The notes under the pieces were generated by a model. The model searched no databases and was not told the origin of the DNA. It saw nothing but the letters and a program-made list of their open reading frames with translations. A DNA stretch of 64,000 nucleotides from Myxococcales bacterium (GTDB lineage Bacteria; Myxococcota_A; Polyangia; Polyangiales; GCA-016699535): NCBI GenBank assembly GCA_020633325.1, contig JACKDX010000002.1:434001-498000 (forward strand), written 5' to 3'. Shown one piece after another: positions 7,584 to 15,507 of the stretch (the stretch's first letter is position 1; the number at the start of each line of letters is the position of its first letter). The position numbers and the translations under genes were made by a program.

Positions 7584-10331
7584 TTAGGGGCGAAAATGGC
7601 GCACTAAGAGCTTATAAAGCTCAAAGACAGGGATGGGCAAAAGAGACAAAACAATGACGATCCCCCATTCAGGCGCCGACAGTAAATGCGTTTTAAATAT
7701 TGGGTGAAGCGGTGGCGCGAGCACGGTGACCAGGTGTATGCCGAGGCTGAGTGCAACTGCAAGCCATAACCATGGGTTCTTGGATATGCCGACGCGGAAA
7801 ATGGAGACGCGTGTGCTGCGGCAGTTGAAAGCGTGTGCCAACGGGGAGAATCCCAGCATCGCAAACGCCATGGAACGGGCGCGCTCAAGCACCTGGGTCT
7901 CATCAAGACCAGCGAAAAAACCGGGTGCGAACTGCGGAAGAAAAAACAGCCCCAATGCTCCAAAGCCCATCACCGCCCCGATGAGAAGAATGCCGAGCGC
8001 TTCCCCCCACCCCAGCAAGGGGGCGCGGACGGGACGTGGGGGTTCTTGCATCTGGCTGGCCTGCACTGGGTCCACACCCAATGCGAGCGCGGGCAGGCCG
8101 TTGGTGACCAAATTGATCCACAAAAGCTGAAGCGGGGTGAACTGAGGCCAGTGAAAAAACGAGCTTGCAATGACAGCGATCACCAGCCCTGCGTTAGAAC
8201 TCAACAGGAAGAACACCGACTTCTGGATGTTTCGATAGATGGCACGGCCTTCTTTAATGGCTTCCACGATGGTGGCGAAGTTGTCGTCCTTGATCACCAT
8301 CTCAGACGCTTCTCTGGCCACGTCCGTGCCTGTATGTCCCATCGCAACACCGATCTGCGCTTCTCTAAGCGCGGGCGCGTCGTTGACCCCGTCACCGGTC
8401 ATGGCAACGATGTGTCCCTGTTGCTTGAGTAACTTAACGATGCGCAGTTTCTGCTCGGCGGTCACGCGCGCAAATACCGAGACCCGGTCAATGACCGATA
8501 TCAGTCGCTGGTCATCCATGTTGTCAATCTCTGCGCCATTGTAGGCCTGTGAGTGGGGCCCCCACATACCAAGCTCTTTGGCGATCGCCACGGCCGTGAG
8601 TTTGTGGTCTCCCGTGATCATGGCGGTCCGAATGCCGGCCTCGTGGCACGCCTTGACCGCGCTGAGCGCCTGAGGTCGGGGTGGATCGATTAACGCCACT
8701 ATGCCGAGATAGGTAAGATGTGTTTCAGCGTCTCCTTGGGGATCTTCCCGTTCGGCCATGGCAAGCACACGGTAAGCCAGGGACGAAAGATGCTCGGCTC
8801 TTTCCATGATAGCTTGGCGCGTCTCGTCTGTCAGAGGCTCCTTGCCGCGCTGTGTCAGAACATGGGTGCAGCGGGGGAGGATGGCTTCTACGGCGCCTTT
8901 GGCGTGCTCAAACCGCGCGCCATCTCGATACCGGACGACAACACTCATCATGCCGCGCGCGCTTTCAAACGGGAGCGTGTGCTCGATGGTAGCTTCCGAA
9001 AGCACGGCCTCGCGCTCGAGACCGATTTTGCGGCCTAGGGTGAGCAATGCGGCTTCTGTGGGATCGCCGATCACGCGAACGCCGGTTTTGGTATGGCGGA
9101 TGACGGCTGTATTGTCGATAACACCGACGTGCACGGCGCGTTGGGTGATTGCGTCGAGCTCATCCAAAAGTTGATCTCCCAACTCTAGCGTGCCGGTCGT
9201 CTGATGTCCCTCGCCGCCGATTTTATAGCGCGCATCCACCGTCTCGATGCGTCTGACCGTCATGGCATTTTGGGTGAGGGTGCCCGTCTTGTCGCTACAG
9301 ATGACGGTTGCGGAACCCAAAGTCTCGACTGCGGGCAACTTGCGGATCAAAGCTCCCCGCTGCGCCATGCGCTGCATGCCGAGTGCCAGCGTGATGGTCG
9401 TAATCGCGGGAAGCCCCTCGGGAATGGCGGCGACGGCTAACGAGACCGACGTTAACAAGAGAAGGGACCATTCGCCGCTCTGGCGAATCATGCCGATGGC
9501 AAAAAGACCTCCACTGATGGCCAGACAACCAAGAAGAATTAATGTTCCAAAGCGCGCAAGCCGGAGTTCGAGGGGTGTGGGCTCCCGTTTGACGGCGCGG
9601 ATGAGCACGCCCACGCGTCCAATTTCCGTGAAGGTGCCGGTATGAACCACAAGCGCACGCGCGCGGCCACGGCTGACGGTGGTTCCCATAAAGGCTAAGT
9701 TCTCGCGCTCCGCAAGCGCGGTATCTGGCTCAAGCTGCACATCGGCGCGTTTCGAAATAGGGACAGATTCACCAGTCAATGGCGCTTCTTCTGTGGCAAA
9801 CTCTGCGCTCTTCACCAGACGCACGTCCGCAGGCACTGAGTCCCCAGCCTCGAGCTCCACGAGGTCGCCTGGAACGAGTAGACGTGAAGGTAGAACGCGC
9901 ACCTGGCCATCCCGAAGGACTTTGGCGCTAGGTGCGGCCATCTTTTGTAATGAATTCAACGCTTCTTCGGCCTTGCGCTCTTGAATAAAACCCAAGACAG
10001 CATTGAGGATCACGATGAGTAAAATCGCGATGGTGTCGCCAAAACGCGTAAGGGAATCCCCCGCAAGGGGGCCCTCCGCGATAGCCACGCCAAAGGCGAC
10101 GACGGCTGCAGCCAAAAGCGCGCCCACGAGGGGATCGGCGAATTGGCGTGCGAATCTAATAAAGAGATTTGCTCGCGGCGCAAGTGGCAACGCGTTCTGG
10201 CCGATGCGTTCAAGGCGGTCCTCCGCCTGCTCTCGGCTCAGCCCGCGCTCGAGGTCGCTTTCCCAGTAGTTTAGCGCATCCTCCGCGGGGAGGGCATGCC
10301 AGGGTTTGTCCGAGAACTCGCTTTGCTTCAT
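7584..10331 (-). CDS. P2-type cation-transporting ATPase with altered ion-site residues
   Basis: A 915-residue P-type ATPase of the calcium/sodium-pump class. It has the cation-ATPase N domain (residues 8 to 75), actuator TGES (TGESVP, 186-191), the phosphorylation motif ICSDKTGTLTQN with Asp347, TGDHKLTA (573 on), the hinge MTGDGVNDAP (644 on) and about ten membrane helices. TM4 carries the canonical AAIPEGLP with E305. In TM5, SSNAGLVIAV (711-720) has leucine (L716) where SERCA has E771. In TM6, WINLVTNGLPAL has asparagine (N744) where SERCA has D800. Calcium site I therefore looks lost and site II altered, so the transported ion is uncertain. The gene is monocistronic or leads into mglBA and diverges from the SppA operon. 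Confidence 0.93.
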   Translation of the reverse strand: MKQSEFSDKPWHALPAEDALNYWESDLERGLSREQAEDRLERIGQNALPLAPRANLFIRFARQFADPLVGALLAAAVVAFGVAIAEGPLAGDSLTRFGDTIAILLIVILNAVLGFIQERKAEEALNSLQKMAAPSAKVLRDGQVRVLPSRLLVPGDLVELEAGDSVPADVRLVKSAEFATEEAPLTGESVPISKRADVQLEPDTALAERENLAFMGTTVSRGRARALVVHTGTFTEIGRVGVLIRAVKREPTPLELRLARFGTLILLGCLAISGGLFAIGMIRQSGEWSLLLLTSVSLAVAAIPEGLPAITTITLALGMQRMAQRGALIRKLPAVETLGSATVICSDKTGTLTQNAMTVRRIETVDARYKIGGEGHQTTGTLELGDQLLDELDAITQRAVHVGVIDNTAVIRHTKTGVRVIGDPTEAALLTLGRKIGLEREAVLSEATIEHTLPFESARGMMSVVVRYRDGARFEHAKGAVEAILPRCTHVLTQRGKEPLTDETRQAIMERAEHLSSLAYRVLAMAEREDPQGDAETHLTYLGIVALIDPPRPQALSAVKACHEAGIRTAMITGDHKLTAVAIAKELGMWGPHSQAYNGAEIDNMDDQRLISVIDRVSVFARVTAEQKLRIVKLLKQQGHIVAMTGDGVNDAPALREAQIGVAMGHTGTDVAREASEMVIKDDNFATIVEAIKEGRAIYRNIQKSVFFLLSSNAGLVIAVIASSFFHWPQFTPLQLLWINLVTNGLPALALGVDPVQASQMQEPPRPVRAPLLGWGEALGILLIGAVMGFGALGLFFLPQFAPGFFAGLDETQVLERARSMAFAMLGFSPLAHAFNCRSTRVSIFRVGISKNPWLWLAVALSLGIHLVTVLAPPLHPIFKTHLLSAPEWGIVIVLSLLPIPVFELYKLLVRHFRP

Positions 10332-10441
10332 GGGTCGTACAATCTAACGAGGCGGCCAGCACTTGGGCGGGGAGCGATTCGGGAAGGATGCTTGTGGATC
10401 TGCGGGTTTGTCAGTACTAGGGCGCCTAAGGAGAGCTGAGG

Positions 10442-12145
10442 GTGCTTCGAAATTTTTTTAGAGCAATCGCCAACATTATCAGAGTGCTGCTGATTCCGCT
10501 ACGGTGGCCCATCCATCGCCTGAGTCGTCCCAAAGGCGAGTGGCTACGGCTGAAACTCATGCCACGAGTCGTGGATATTGAGGCCCCTCTGGTGTTTTGG
10601 AAAAAACGGCTCGGCATCGCCAAGACGAGCGTTCTTCACAGAATCCGAAAATTGATGGCCCAGGTCGGATCCGATCCCCGGCTCAAAGGCGTCTTCATCG
10701 AATTGCCCCCGCTTCAGTGTGGATGGGTGGAGTGCTGCGCGCTTCGGGATGTGATCAGAGGCCTGCGGGACCTCGGTAAACAGGTGATTGTGTATTTGCC
10801 GGAAGGCGGAGGGAATCAGGAGTATTATGTGGCGTCCTCTGCGGACCAGATATGGACGAGTCCCCAGGCATCCCTCGGAGTGCTGGGAATCGGGGCGGAG
10901 TTTCATTATCCTAAGCGCTTGCTTGATCGGCTGGGGGTAGAACTCCAGGTATTTGCCTGTGGTGAGTTCAAGACCGCTGCTGAGTCGCTGGTTCGAACAA
11001 CGATGAGTGTGGCCCAGCGTGAGCAGATGGATGCGCTCTTGCAGACGCGACATGAGGCGCTCACGACTGCGATTAGCGCGCGATTTTCAGGCGACACTGC
11101 GCGTGCCGAACGCATTTACGCATCGTCTCCATTGACGGGCGCCAATGCCCAAGCAGATGGGATCGTTGATGCGGTGTGCTATCCCGATGAGACTTACCGA
11201 TTGCTGACCGGATCTGATAAATCTCAGTGGGTCACGCCCTCGCGTTATCTTCGTTGGAGCACGTGGAAACCCGTGAAACCGTGGCGGCGCGCATCGTACA
11301 TCGCTGTCATTGAGGTGCATGGCCCGATTGTCCTTCATTCTGCCTTTCATACCCGTAGAGCCTCTGAGCGTTCGCAACTTGTCGCTCAACTAAAAAAGGT
11401 GCGTAAGGATCCGCACGCCATTGGACTCTTGCTTCATATCGACTCTCCCGGTGGCTCGGCCTTGGCGAGCGACTTTATTCACCGCGAGGTGTGTAAGACA
11501 CGGGAGGATAAACCGGTTGTGGCATATTTCGCTAATGTGGCTGCGAGCGGCGGCTACTACATTGCTCAGGGTGCACACGCGATTGTTGCAGAGCCGCTGA
11601 GCATCACCGGCTCGATCGGGGTGATCTCGGCCAAGCCTGTTCTTCAGCGGCTCTTTTCTCACGCAGGGATTGACGTCCACACTCTGCGAAAGGCGCCACA
11701 TCCCGACATGTTTTCAGCCACACGTGAACTCGACGACGAGGAACAAGCGATCATGAAGCGTGAGACGAAACAGTTCTACGAGAGTTTTGTGAAGGTGGTG
11801 GCAGAAGGCCGAAGGTGGGACTTCGCACGTGTCGAGAGCGTGGCCAGGGGTCGCGTATGGTCTGGCAAAGACGCACATCACCACGGACTTGTGGATCATC
11901 TGGGGGGGGTAGAGACCGCCGTCACGGAAATTCTCAAACGGGCGTACACGGAGGCCCCTTCAAGAACGGACGCGGTCGAACTCAAAGTGTTTTCGACCAA
12001 AGCAGGCAAGCTCTCTCAATGGGCGCCTTTTAATAGCGCTCTCGATGGGCAACGTGGCATGGGCCAGGCTCTCGATTTGCTAAACTTGTGTTTGGGGTCC
12101 GAAAAGGTGTTTTATTACGGGGCTGGCTTGCCCATTGTGGGGTAA
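10442..12145 (+). CDS. SppA-type signal peptide peptidase (S49, tandem domain)
   Basis: The 567-residue S49 peptidase has the tandem layout of E. coli SppA: an N-terminal half donating the catalytic lysine (GEFKTAAES, K177) and a C-terminal half with LHIDSPGGSA and the nucleophile serine in VAASGGYYIA (S369), followed by SITGSIGV. A hydrophobic helix at about residues 8 to 24 probably anchors it in the inner membrane. SppA enzymes degrade released signal peptides and can cut other membrane proteins. The GTG start at 10442 is supported by AAGGAG eight bases upstream, which outweighs the lack of an ATG. It heads an operon with a lipoprotein and a DHH phosphoesterase. A second, very different SppA homologue lies at 35134-37581. 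Confidence 0.92.
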   Translation: MLRNFFRAIANIIRVLLIPLRWPIHRLSRPKGEWLRLKLMPRVVDIEAPLVFWKKRLGIAKTSVLHRIRKLMAQVGSDPRLKGVFIELPPLQCGWVECCALRDVIRGLRDLGKQVIVYLPEGGGNQEYYVASSADQIWTSPQASLGVLGIGAEFHYPKRLLDRLGVELQVFACGEFKTAAESLVRTTMSVAQREQMDALLQTRHEALTTAISARFSGDTARAERIYASSPLTGANAQADGIVDAVCYPDETYRLLTGSDKSQWVTPSRYLRWSTWKPVKPWRRASYIAVIEVHGPIVLHSAFHTRRASERSQLVAQLKKVRKDPHAIGLLLHIDSPGGSALASDFIHREVCKTREDKPVVAYFANVAASGGYYIAQGAHAIVAEPLSITGSIGVISAKPVLQRLFSHAGIDVHTLRKAPHPDMFSATRELDDEEQAIMKRETKQFYESFVKVVAEGRRWDFARVESVARGRVWSGKDAHHHGLVDHLGGVETAVTEILKRAYTEAPSRTDAVELKVFSTKAGKLSQWAPFNSALDGQRGMGQALDLLNLCLGSEKVFYYGAGLPIVG

Positions 12146-12166
12146 GCCGCCAAAACAGGAGTCGCT

Positions 12167-12796
12167 ATGAAGAACGTCGCCACGTGGTTTTATGCTTTGC
12201 TGTTGTTGGCGTGCGGGGGTGCGGGGTCAAACGTGGATTCTGGGCCGATGCCCCACGGCGGCTCGTTTGAGGGCGTATGGTTCTCGCCGCAGTACGGGCG
12301 CATGGATCTGCGAGAAGAGGGTTCCAACATCGTCGGCATATTTGAAATGGACGAACGCACCGGCCACATTCAAGGTGTCGCACGAGGACGGGTGATGCGC
12401 TTTCAGTGGACCGAAGAACGGGAGATGATTTCGGGCTTGCCGCGCAAGACCACCGGCAGAGGTTACTTTGTGTACATCGTGGACAATGATGGCGAGCATA
12501 AACTCCAAGGGGAGTGGGGCCATGACAATGATGATACCGGCGGTGGGCCTTGGAACGCCGTCAAGTCTCGGTCGCTAAGGCCACGGCAGTCGCTGACGGC
12601 CACAGAGGAGCCCAAGCCCACATCCGGAGGGGAGGCGCCCAGCGCTGACAAGGACGCGGGCTCGACCGAAAAATCGACTCCAGTGTCTGCCGCAAAACCC
12701 AAAAAAGTGCAGTCCCCCAAAGCAGCGGATAAGCCGGCTAAGGATGTGCCGAGTTCTCGCGACTACGAGAACACAGATGATCTGAGCGATTTGTAG
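12167..12796 (+). CDS. Lipoprotein with beta-rich domain and basic/acidic tail
   Basis: The 209-residue protein has a short type II signal peptide ending in LLLLAC (lipid-modified Cys16). A compact beta-rich region at residues 32 to 130 contains GVWFSPQYGRMDLREEGSNI, GVARGRVMRFQW and LQGEWGHD, in the style of small lipocalin-like or DUF-type beta-barrels seen in delta-group lipoproteins. The last 75 residues are a Lys/Pro/Ala/Ser-rich low-complexity linker ending in acidic NTDDLSDL. The function is unknown. ATG at 12167 follows AGGAG. It sits 21 bases behind the SppA gene and five before the DHH gene, so all three are probably cotranscribed. Confidence 0.82.
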   Translation: MKNVATWFYALLLLACGGAGSNVDSGPMPHGGSFEGVWFSPQYGRMDLREEGSNIVGIFEMDERTGHIQGVARGRVMRFQWTEEREMISGLPRKTTGRGYFVYIVDNDGEHKLQGEWGHDNDDTGGGPWNAVKSRSLRPRQSLTATEEPKPTSGGEAPSADKDAGSTEKSTPVSAAKPKKVQSPKAADKPAKDVPSSRDYENTDDLSDL

Positions 12797-12801
12797 CGCG
12801 C

Positions 12802-13794
12802 ATGAAACCGCGGGTCATCATTGGTTATCACGGGCATTGTTTCGATGGCATGTCTTCGGCGGGATTGCTGACGCGGTTTTTTCGCGAGCATCAACTGGGC
12901 GATGTGGATATGGCCTATCGCGGGTTGGACCATCAGCCCGGCGGTTCCCACGTTCCTGATGATCTCTTTCAAGGGGACGTCCACGCCGTTGTGGATTTCC
13001 GATACTCGCTTTCGCCAAAGCTTGATTGGTGGTTTGACCACCATTTGACCGGACTTGTCGGCGAGGCGGAAGAAAAGCATTACACCGCGTCCGACAAGTC
13101 ACAGAAGTTTTTCGACCCCGGTTACGGGTCTTGCTGCAAGTTGATAGCCGATACGTGCCGGGTGAAATTTGGCTGGAGCGCTCCAGAGCTTTCAGAGCTG
13201 GTCCGATGGGCCGATATAATTGATACAGCTGGGTTTGAGAATGCCGAGACGGCGGTAGAGCTAAAGGCACCTGCGCTTCAGTTGATGAGCGTGATTGAAG
13301 TGCACGGCCACGACGGATTTCTCGCGCCCCGGATCGAGCGGCTGTCCCGCGGGGAATCGATTGAGTCATTGGCGGGCGATACGGAAGTGCAGACGTTGCT
13401 CAAGCCCATATTGGAGGTCAATGAGATGAGCCGAGAAGCCATTGAACAGTGCGCCAAGGAAAAAAATGGCGTGGTGAGCTTCGATATCAGCCATCTGAAA
13501 AGCGATCGATATAATAAATTTATCCCTTACTGGTTGTTCCCCGACTCACAGTATTGCGTCGCAGTTTCGGTAGGGAAGGATCGCGCCAAAGTCTCAGTGG
13601 GCTCGAATCCATGGTCTCCCGTACCGCGCACTCACAACATCTCCGCGATCTGTGCGCAATATGGCGGGGGCGGCCACGCGGTTGTGGGAGCGGTCAGTTT
13701 CAAGCCGCTCGAGATAGCGCGCGCGCGGCAGGTGGCGGCTGAGATCGTCGAGACTCTCGAGACCCCGGGGACTGTGGCGCCCCAAGCGGTCTGA
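12802..13794 (+). CDS. DHH-family phosphoesterase
   Basis: The 330-residue protein has the two-domain fold of DHH phosphoesterases. The N-terminal DHH domain shows GYHGHCFDGMSSA, AVVDFRY and WWFDHH (the name-giving metal-binding motif). A later WADIID supplies another metal aspartate. The C-terminal DHHA1 domain carries AQYGGGGHAVVGA. Members hydrolyse nanoRNA, cyclic dinucleotide-derived pNpN, pAp or polyphosphate. This one is closer to the undifferentiated DHH proteins than to RecJ, as no long RecJ insert is present, so the substrate is left open. ATG at 12802 lies five bases after the lipoprotein gene. It ends 11 bases before a convergent gene, with no clear terminator between. Confidence 0.88.
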   Translation: MKPRVIIGYHGHCFDGMSSAGLLTRFFREHQLGDVDMAYRGLDHQPGGSHVPDDLFQGDVHAVVDFRYSLSPKLDWWFDHHLTGLVGEAEEKHYTASDKSQKFFDPGYGSCCKLIADTCRVKFGWSAPELSELVRWADIIDTAGFENAETAVELKAPALQLMSVIEVHGHDGFLAPRIERLSRGESIESLAGDTEVQTLLKPILEVNEMSREAIEQCAKEKNGVVSFDISHLKSDRYNKFIPYWLFPDSQYCVAVSVGKDRAKVSVGSNPWSPVPRTHNISAICAQYGGGGHAVVGAVSFKPLEIARARQVAAEIVETLETPGTVAPQAV

Positions 13795-13805
13795 TCCCTT
13801 ACCCC

Positions 13806-14585
13806 TTAGGGCAATGCGCATGCCGGATGAATGACGGATATTGCATCGAGGTCGAACCCCGAGGTGTTGCCTCCAAATCCGGTATTATTAAGGTCGCGTA
13901 TTCTCACATAGCGAGCCTGCGCAAGCCCAAGCTCGGCCAAATCGAACGCTTCTCCTCCCGCGGTTTCGGGATCAAACGGGGAAATGGAGTTGTCTGGATG
14001 CGCGTACGTCGGATGCCAACCAGCACACCCTATATACGGCTGTTCATCGGATGCGCAAGGAAATGTGTGCCAGGTTTCTAGATCGGAAGAGACACTGATC
14101 TCCCCTAGCTCGGCGTAGGGCTTGCTAGGATCTCCAAGTTCGTAAAGGACGTTTTCGAACACGATGAAGTCCGCGCCTTCGCCGTCGGTGATACCTTCGT
14201 CGGCGAATCCCACGATAACGGTGCCCTTGGCCCCAAGCGAAAGGACGTCGAGCGATCCTTCCTGAATGCTAGAGCCTTGGGGAGGCCCAAACACCACATC
14301 TGGATAGCGATCTTGTCCAAATCCCGACCCCGGGCCGTACTCGGGCGCCGGTTGCCCCGCCGCATCGATCGACGGCCCGGCGATGTGGGTGATGAACCCA
14401 CGCTGACAATCAAGGTTGGGGGCTGCGTCGGACGCGGATGCATCCGAATGTGAGTCATGGGGATGCCGCACATCGTCACGGAAGGGAGTTTCTGGTTCAG
14501 GCGTTCGCTCCGAAGTACACGCGCCAGCAAGCGCGCCCATGAGCAAAAAGCCATAGCTCTTTCGGGTGAGAAGATCAAAAAGCAT
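13806..14585 (-). CDS. B12-riboswitch operon lipoprotein 2 (surface beta-sandwich protein)
   Basis: The 259-residue exported lipoprotein has a signal peptide ending LAGAC (Cys23), then an acidic/His linker and one globular domain. The domain resembles a family usually just called cell-surface protein: GSGFGQDRYPDVVFGPP, VIVGFADEGITDGEGADFIVFEN, then SVSSDLETWHTFPC, a GCAG segment, AGGEAFDLAELGL and ARYVRIRDLNN ending DLDAISVIHP. Acidic loops (GEGAD, IRDLN, GFDLDA) suggest metal-supported folds like discoidin-type beta-sandwiches. Start ATG at 14585 lies two bases after the previous stop, so it shares the cobalamin-riboswitch transcript with the gene at 14588-15214. It is most simply read as a surface partner in corrinoid capture, but no ligand-binding residues can be assigned. 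Confidence 0.85.
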   Translation of the reverse strand: MLFDLLTRKSYGFLLMGALAGACTSERTPEPETPFRDDVRHPHDSHSDASASDAAPNLDCQRGFITHIAGPSIDAAGQPAPEYGPGSGFGQDRYPDVVFGPPQGSSIQEGSLDVLSLGAKGTVIVGFADEGITDGEGADFIVFENVLYELGDPSKPYAELGEISVSSDLETWHTFPCASDEQPYIGCAGWHPTYAHPDNSISPFDPETAGGEAFDLAELGLAQARYVRIRDLNNTGFGGNTSGFDLDAISVIHPACALP

Positions 14586-14587
14586 GG

Positions 14588-15214
14588 CTAATGGATGGTG
14601 ACGGGTAAATAGGCGCGGTAGTGCGGGCAGACGTCATCGAAAGCGACCGGCGGTAGCGCCGCATCGGGCTCGGTCGTGGGCGGGTCATAGGGCAACCACG
14701 ACCATCCATCCATATCCCCCGGATGAAGCACCCGCAGTCGGGAAGCGAGCTCAGCATAGGCCCATTCCCGGGTGGCAGCGTTCTCGGTCCAGTACGACCA
14801 ATAGGCATCCGCACAGAAGCAGTTCTCGAGAGGACAGCCGTAGCCTTCGATCTGACACACCAGGGAGTCCGGACGGATAGCGATTTCCACGCCATATTCC
14901 GCGGACACGCGCTTCAGGATCTCTTCGCCCGTGACCTCGGCATTGGGGTCTCCCAGATCAACACAGTATGTGCCAATGATGGACGGTGGACGAATGGGCA
15001 ACTCGCGAGTGTCGTGCGCCCCTGGTGCCGGAGCGGGTACCGCCGTAGCTATCACTACTGCTACGCGTGTCTCTTGGGGCTCTTGAGCGGGTTCTGTCGT
15101 TTCCATTCCGCTACGGTCACTCTGTGCGGAATCACTGTCGATATCGGCAGCGCAGGCCGACATGATCAAGGCACACATGCCCCATGCGCCGCGCGTGCTG
15201 CTCTTAGAATTCAT
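14588..15214 (-). CDS. B12-riboswitch operon lipoprotein 1, Cys/Trp-rich corrinoid-uptake-associated protein
   Basis: The 208-residue lipoprotein has a signal peptide MNSKSSTRGAWGMCALIMSAC (Cys21), a 55-residue Pro/Glu/Ala linker and one C-terminal domain (about 80 to 200). The domain shows GTYCVDLGD, VTGEEILKR, LVCQIEGYGCP, ENCFC, YWSYW, a W.Y strand, and GDMDGWSW before a final DDVCP. I recognise this Cys/Trp pattern from secreted proteins next to cobalt/B12 ECF transport genes, distantly resembling DUF4430 and transcobalamin C-domains. That link is recollection, not a search. A cobalamin riboswitch lies directly upstream. Start ATG at 15214 follows GAAGGGAGAG. An in-frame extension to 15274 would translate riboswitch sequence and is rejected. 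No permease or TonB receptor gene follows. Confidence 0.85.
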   Translation of the reverse strand: MNSKSSTRGAWGMCALIMSACAADIDSDSAQSDRSGMETTEPAQEPQETRVAVVIATAVPAPAPGAHDTRELPIRPPSIIGTYCVDLGDPNAEVTGEEILKRVSAEYGVEIAIRPDSLVCQIEGYGCPLENCFCADAYWSYWTENAATREWAYAELASRLRVLHPGDMDGWSWLPYDPPTTEPDAALPPVAFDDVCPHYRAYLPVTIH

Positions 15215-15270
15215 GGTCTCTCCCTTCGGTCCCACGACCTTGGTTGGTTGTTCCACGCTTTTGGCGTGTA

Positions 15271-15432
15271 CCACCGAAAGGTTTTCGGACTCGCGAGCGA
15301 AAAGACGCTAGGCGCTTTACCTACTGACCACAGCTTCCCAGAAGTGAACCTTCCAGTGCATGAAGTGGGGTTCGTTCTCGCTTACCGCTGCGGGGCAGTT
15401 CCGGAGTTTCACCGGATTCCCTTTCACGATGG
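15271..15432 (-). promoter_or_regulatory. Cobalamin (adenosylcobalamin-type) riboswitch aptamer
   Basis: Read on the minus strand the segment holds the class core almost verbatim: AAAGGGAA, CCGGTGAAACTCCGG, CTGCCCCGCAGCGGTAA, then CACTGG.. and CTGGGAAGC, then the B12 box GAGTCCGAAAACC at about 15281-15295. The closing P1 stem is visible as CCATCG (15427-15432) pairing with CGGTGG (15271-15276). Distance from P1 to the start codon is 57 bases, containing a CACGC/GCGTG hairpin (15254-15268) and GGTC/GACC arms near the ribosome site but no T-run. Control of translation therefore looks more likely than termination. Ligand-bound riboswitches of this class normally turn genes off. Confidence 0.95.
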
Positions 15433-15439
15433 CGAGGAG

Positions 15440-15468
15440 GATGTAGCCCCGTCTTCGCGTGCTGTCAA
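15440..15468 (-). promoter_or_regulatory. Sigma-70-type promoter of the B12 riboswitch operon
   Basis: On the minus strand a perfect -35 TTGACA (15463-15468) is followed after exactly 17 bases by TACATC (15440-15445) as -10. The predicted transcript start, about seven bases further, coincides with the 5' edge of the riboswitch P1 stem, which strongly supports the assignment. The -10 matches consensus at only three positions. Confidence 0.6.
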
Positions 15469-15507
15469 CACAAGTTTGCGGCGTGATCTTTGCTGAGCGA
15501 GCAGTAT

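Noticed and set aside
15215..15274. 20-codon N-terminal extension of B12 lipoprotein 1
   Set aside because: It would translate the riboswitch P1/B12-box sequence and precede the signal peptide.
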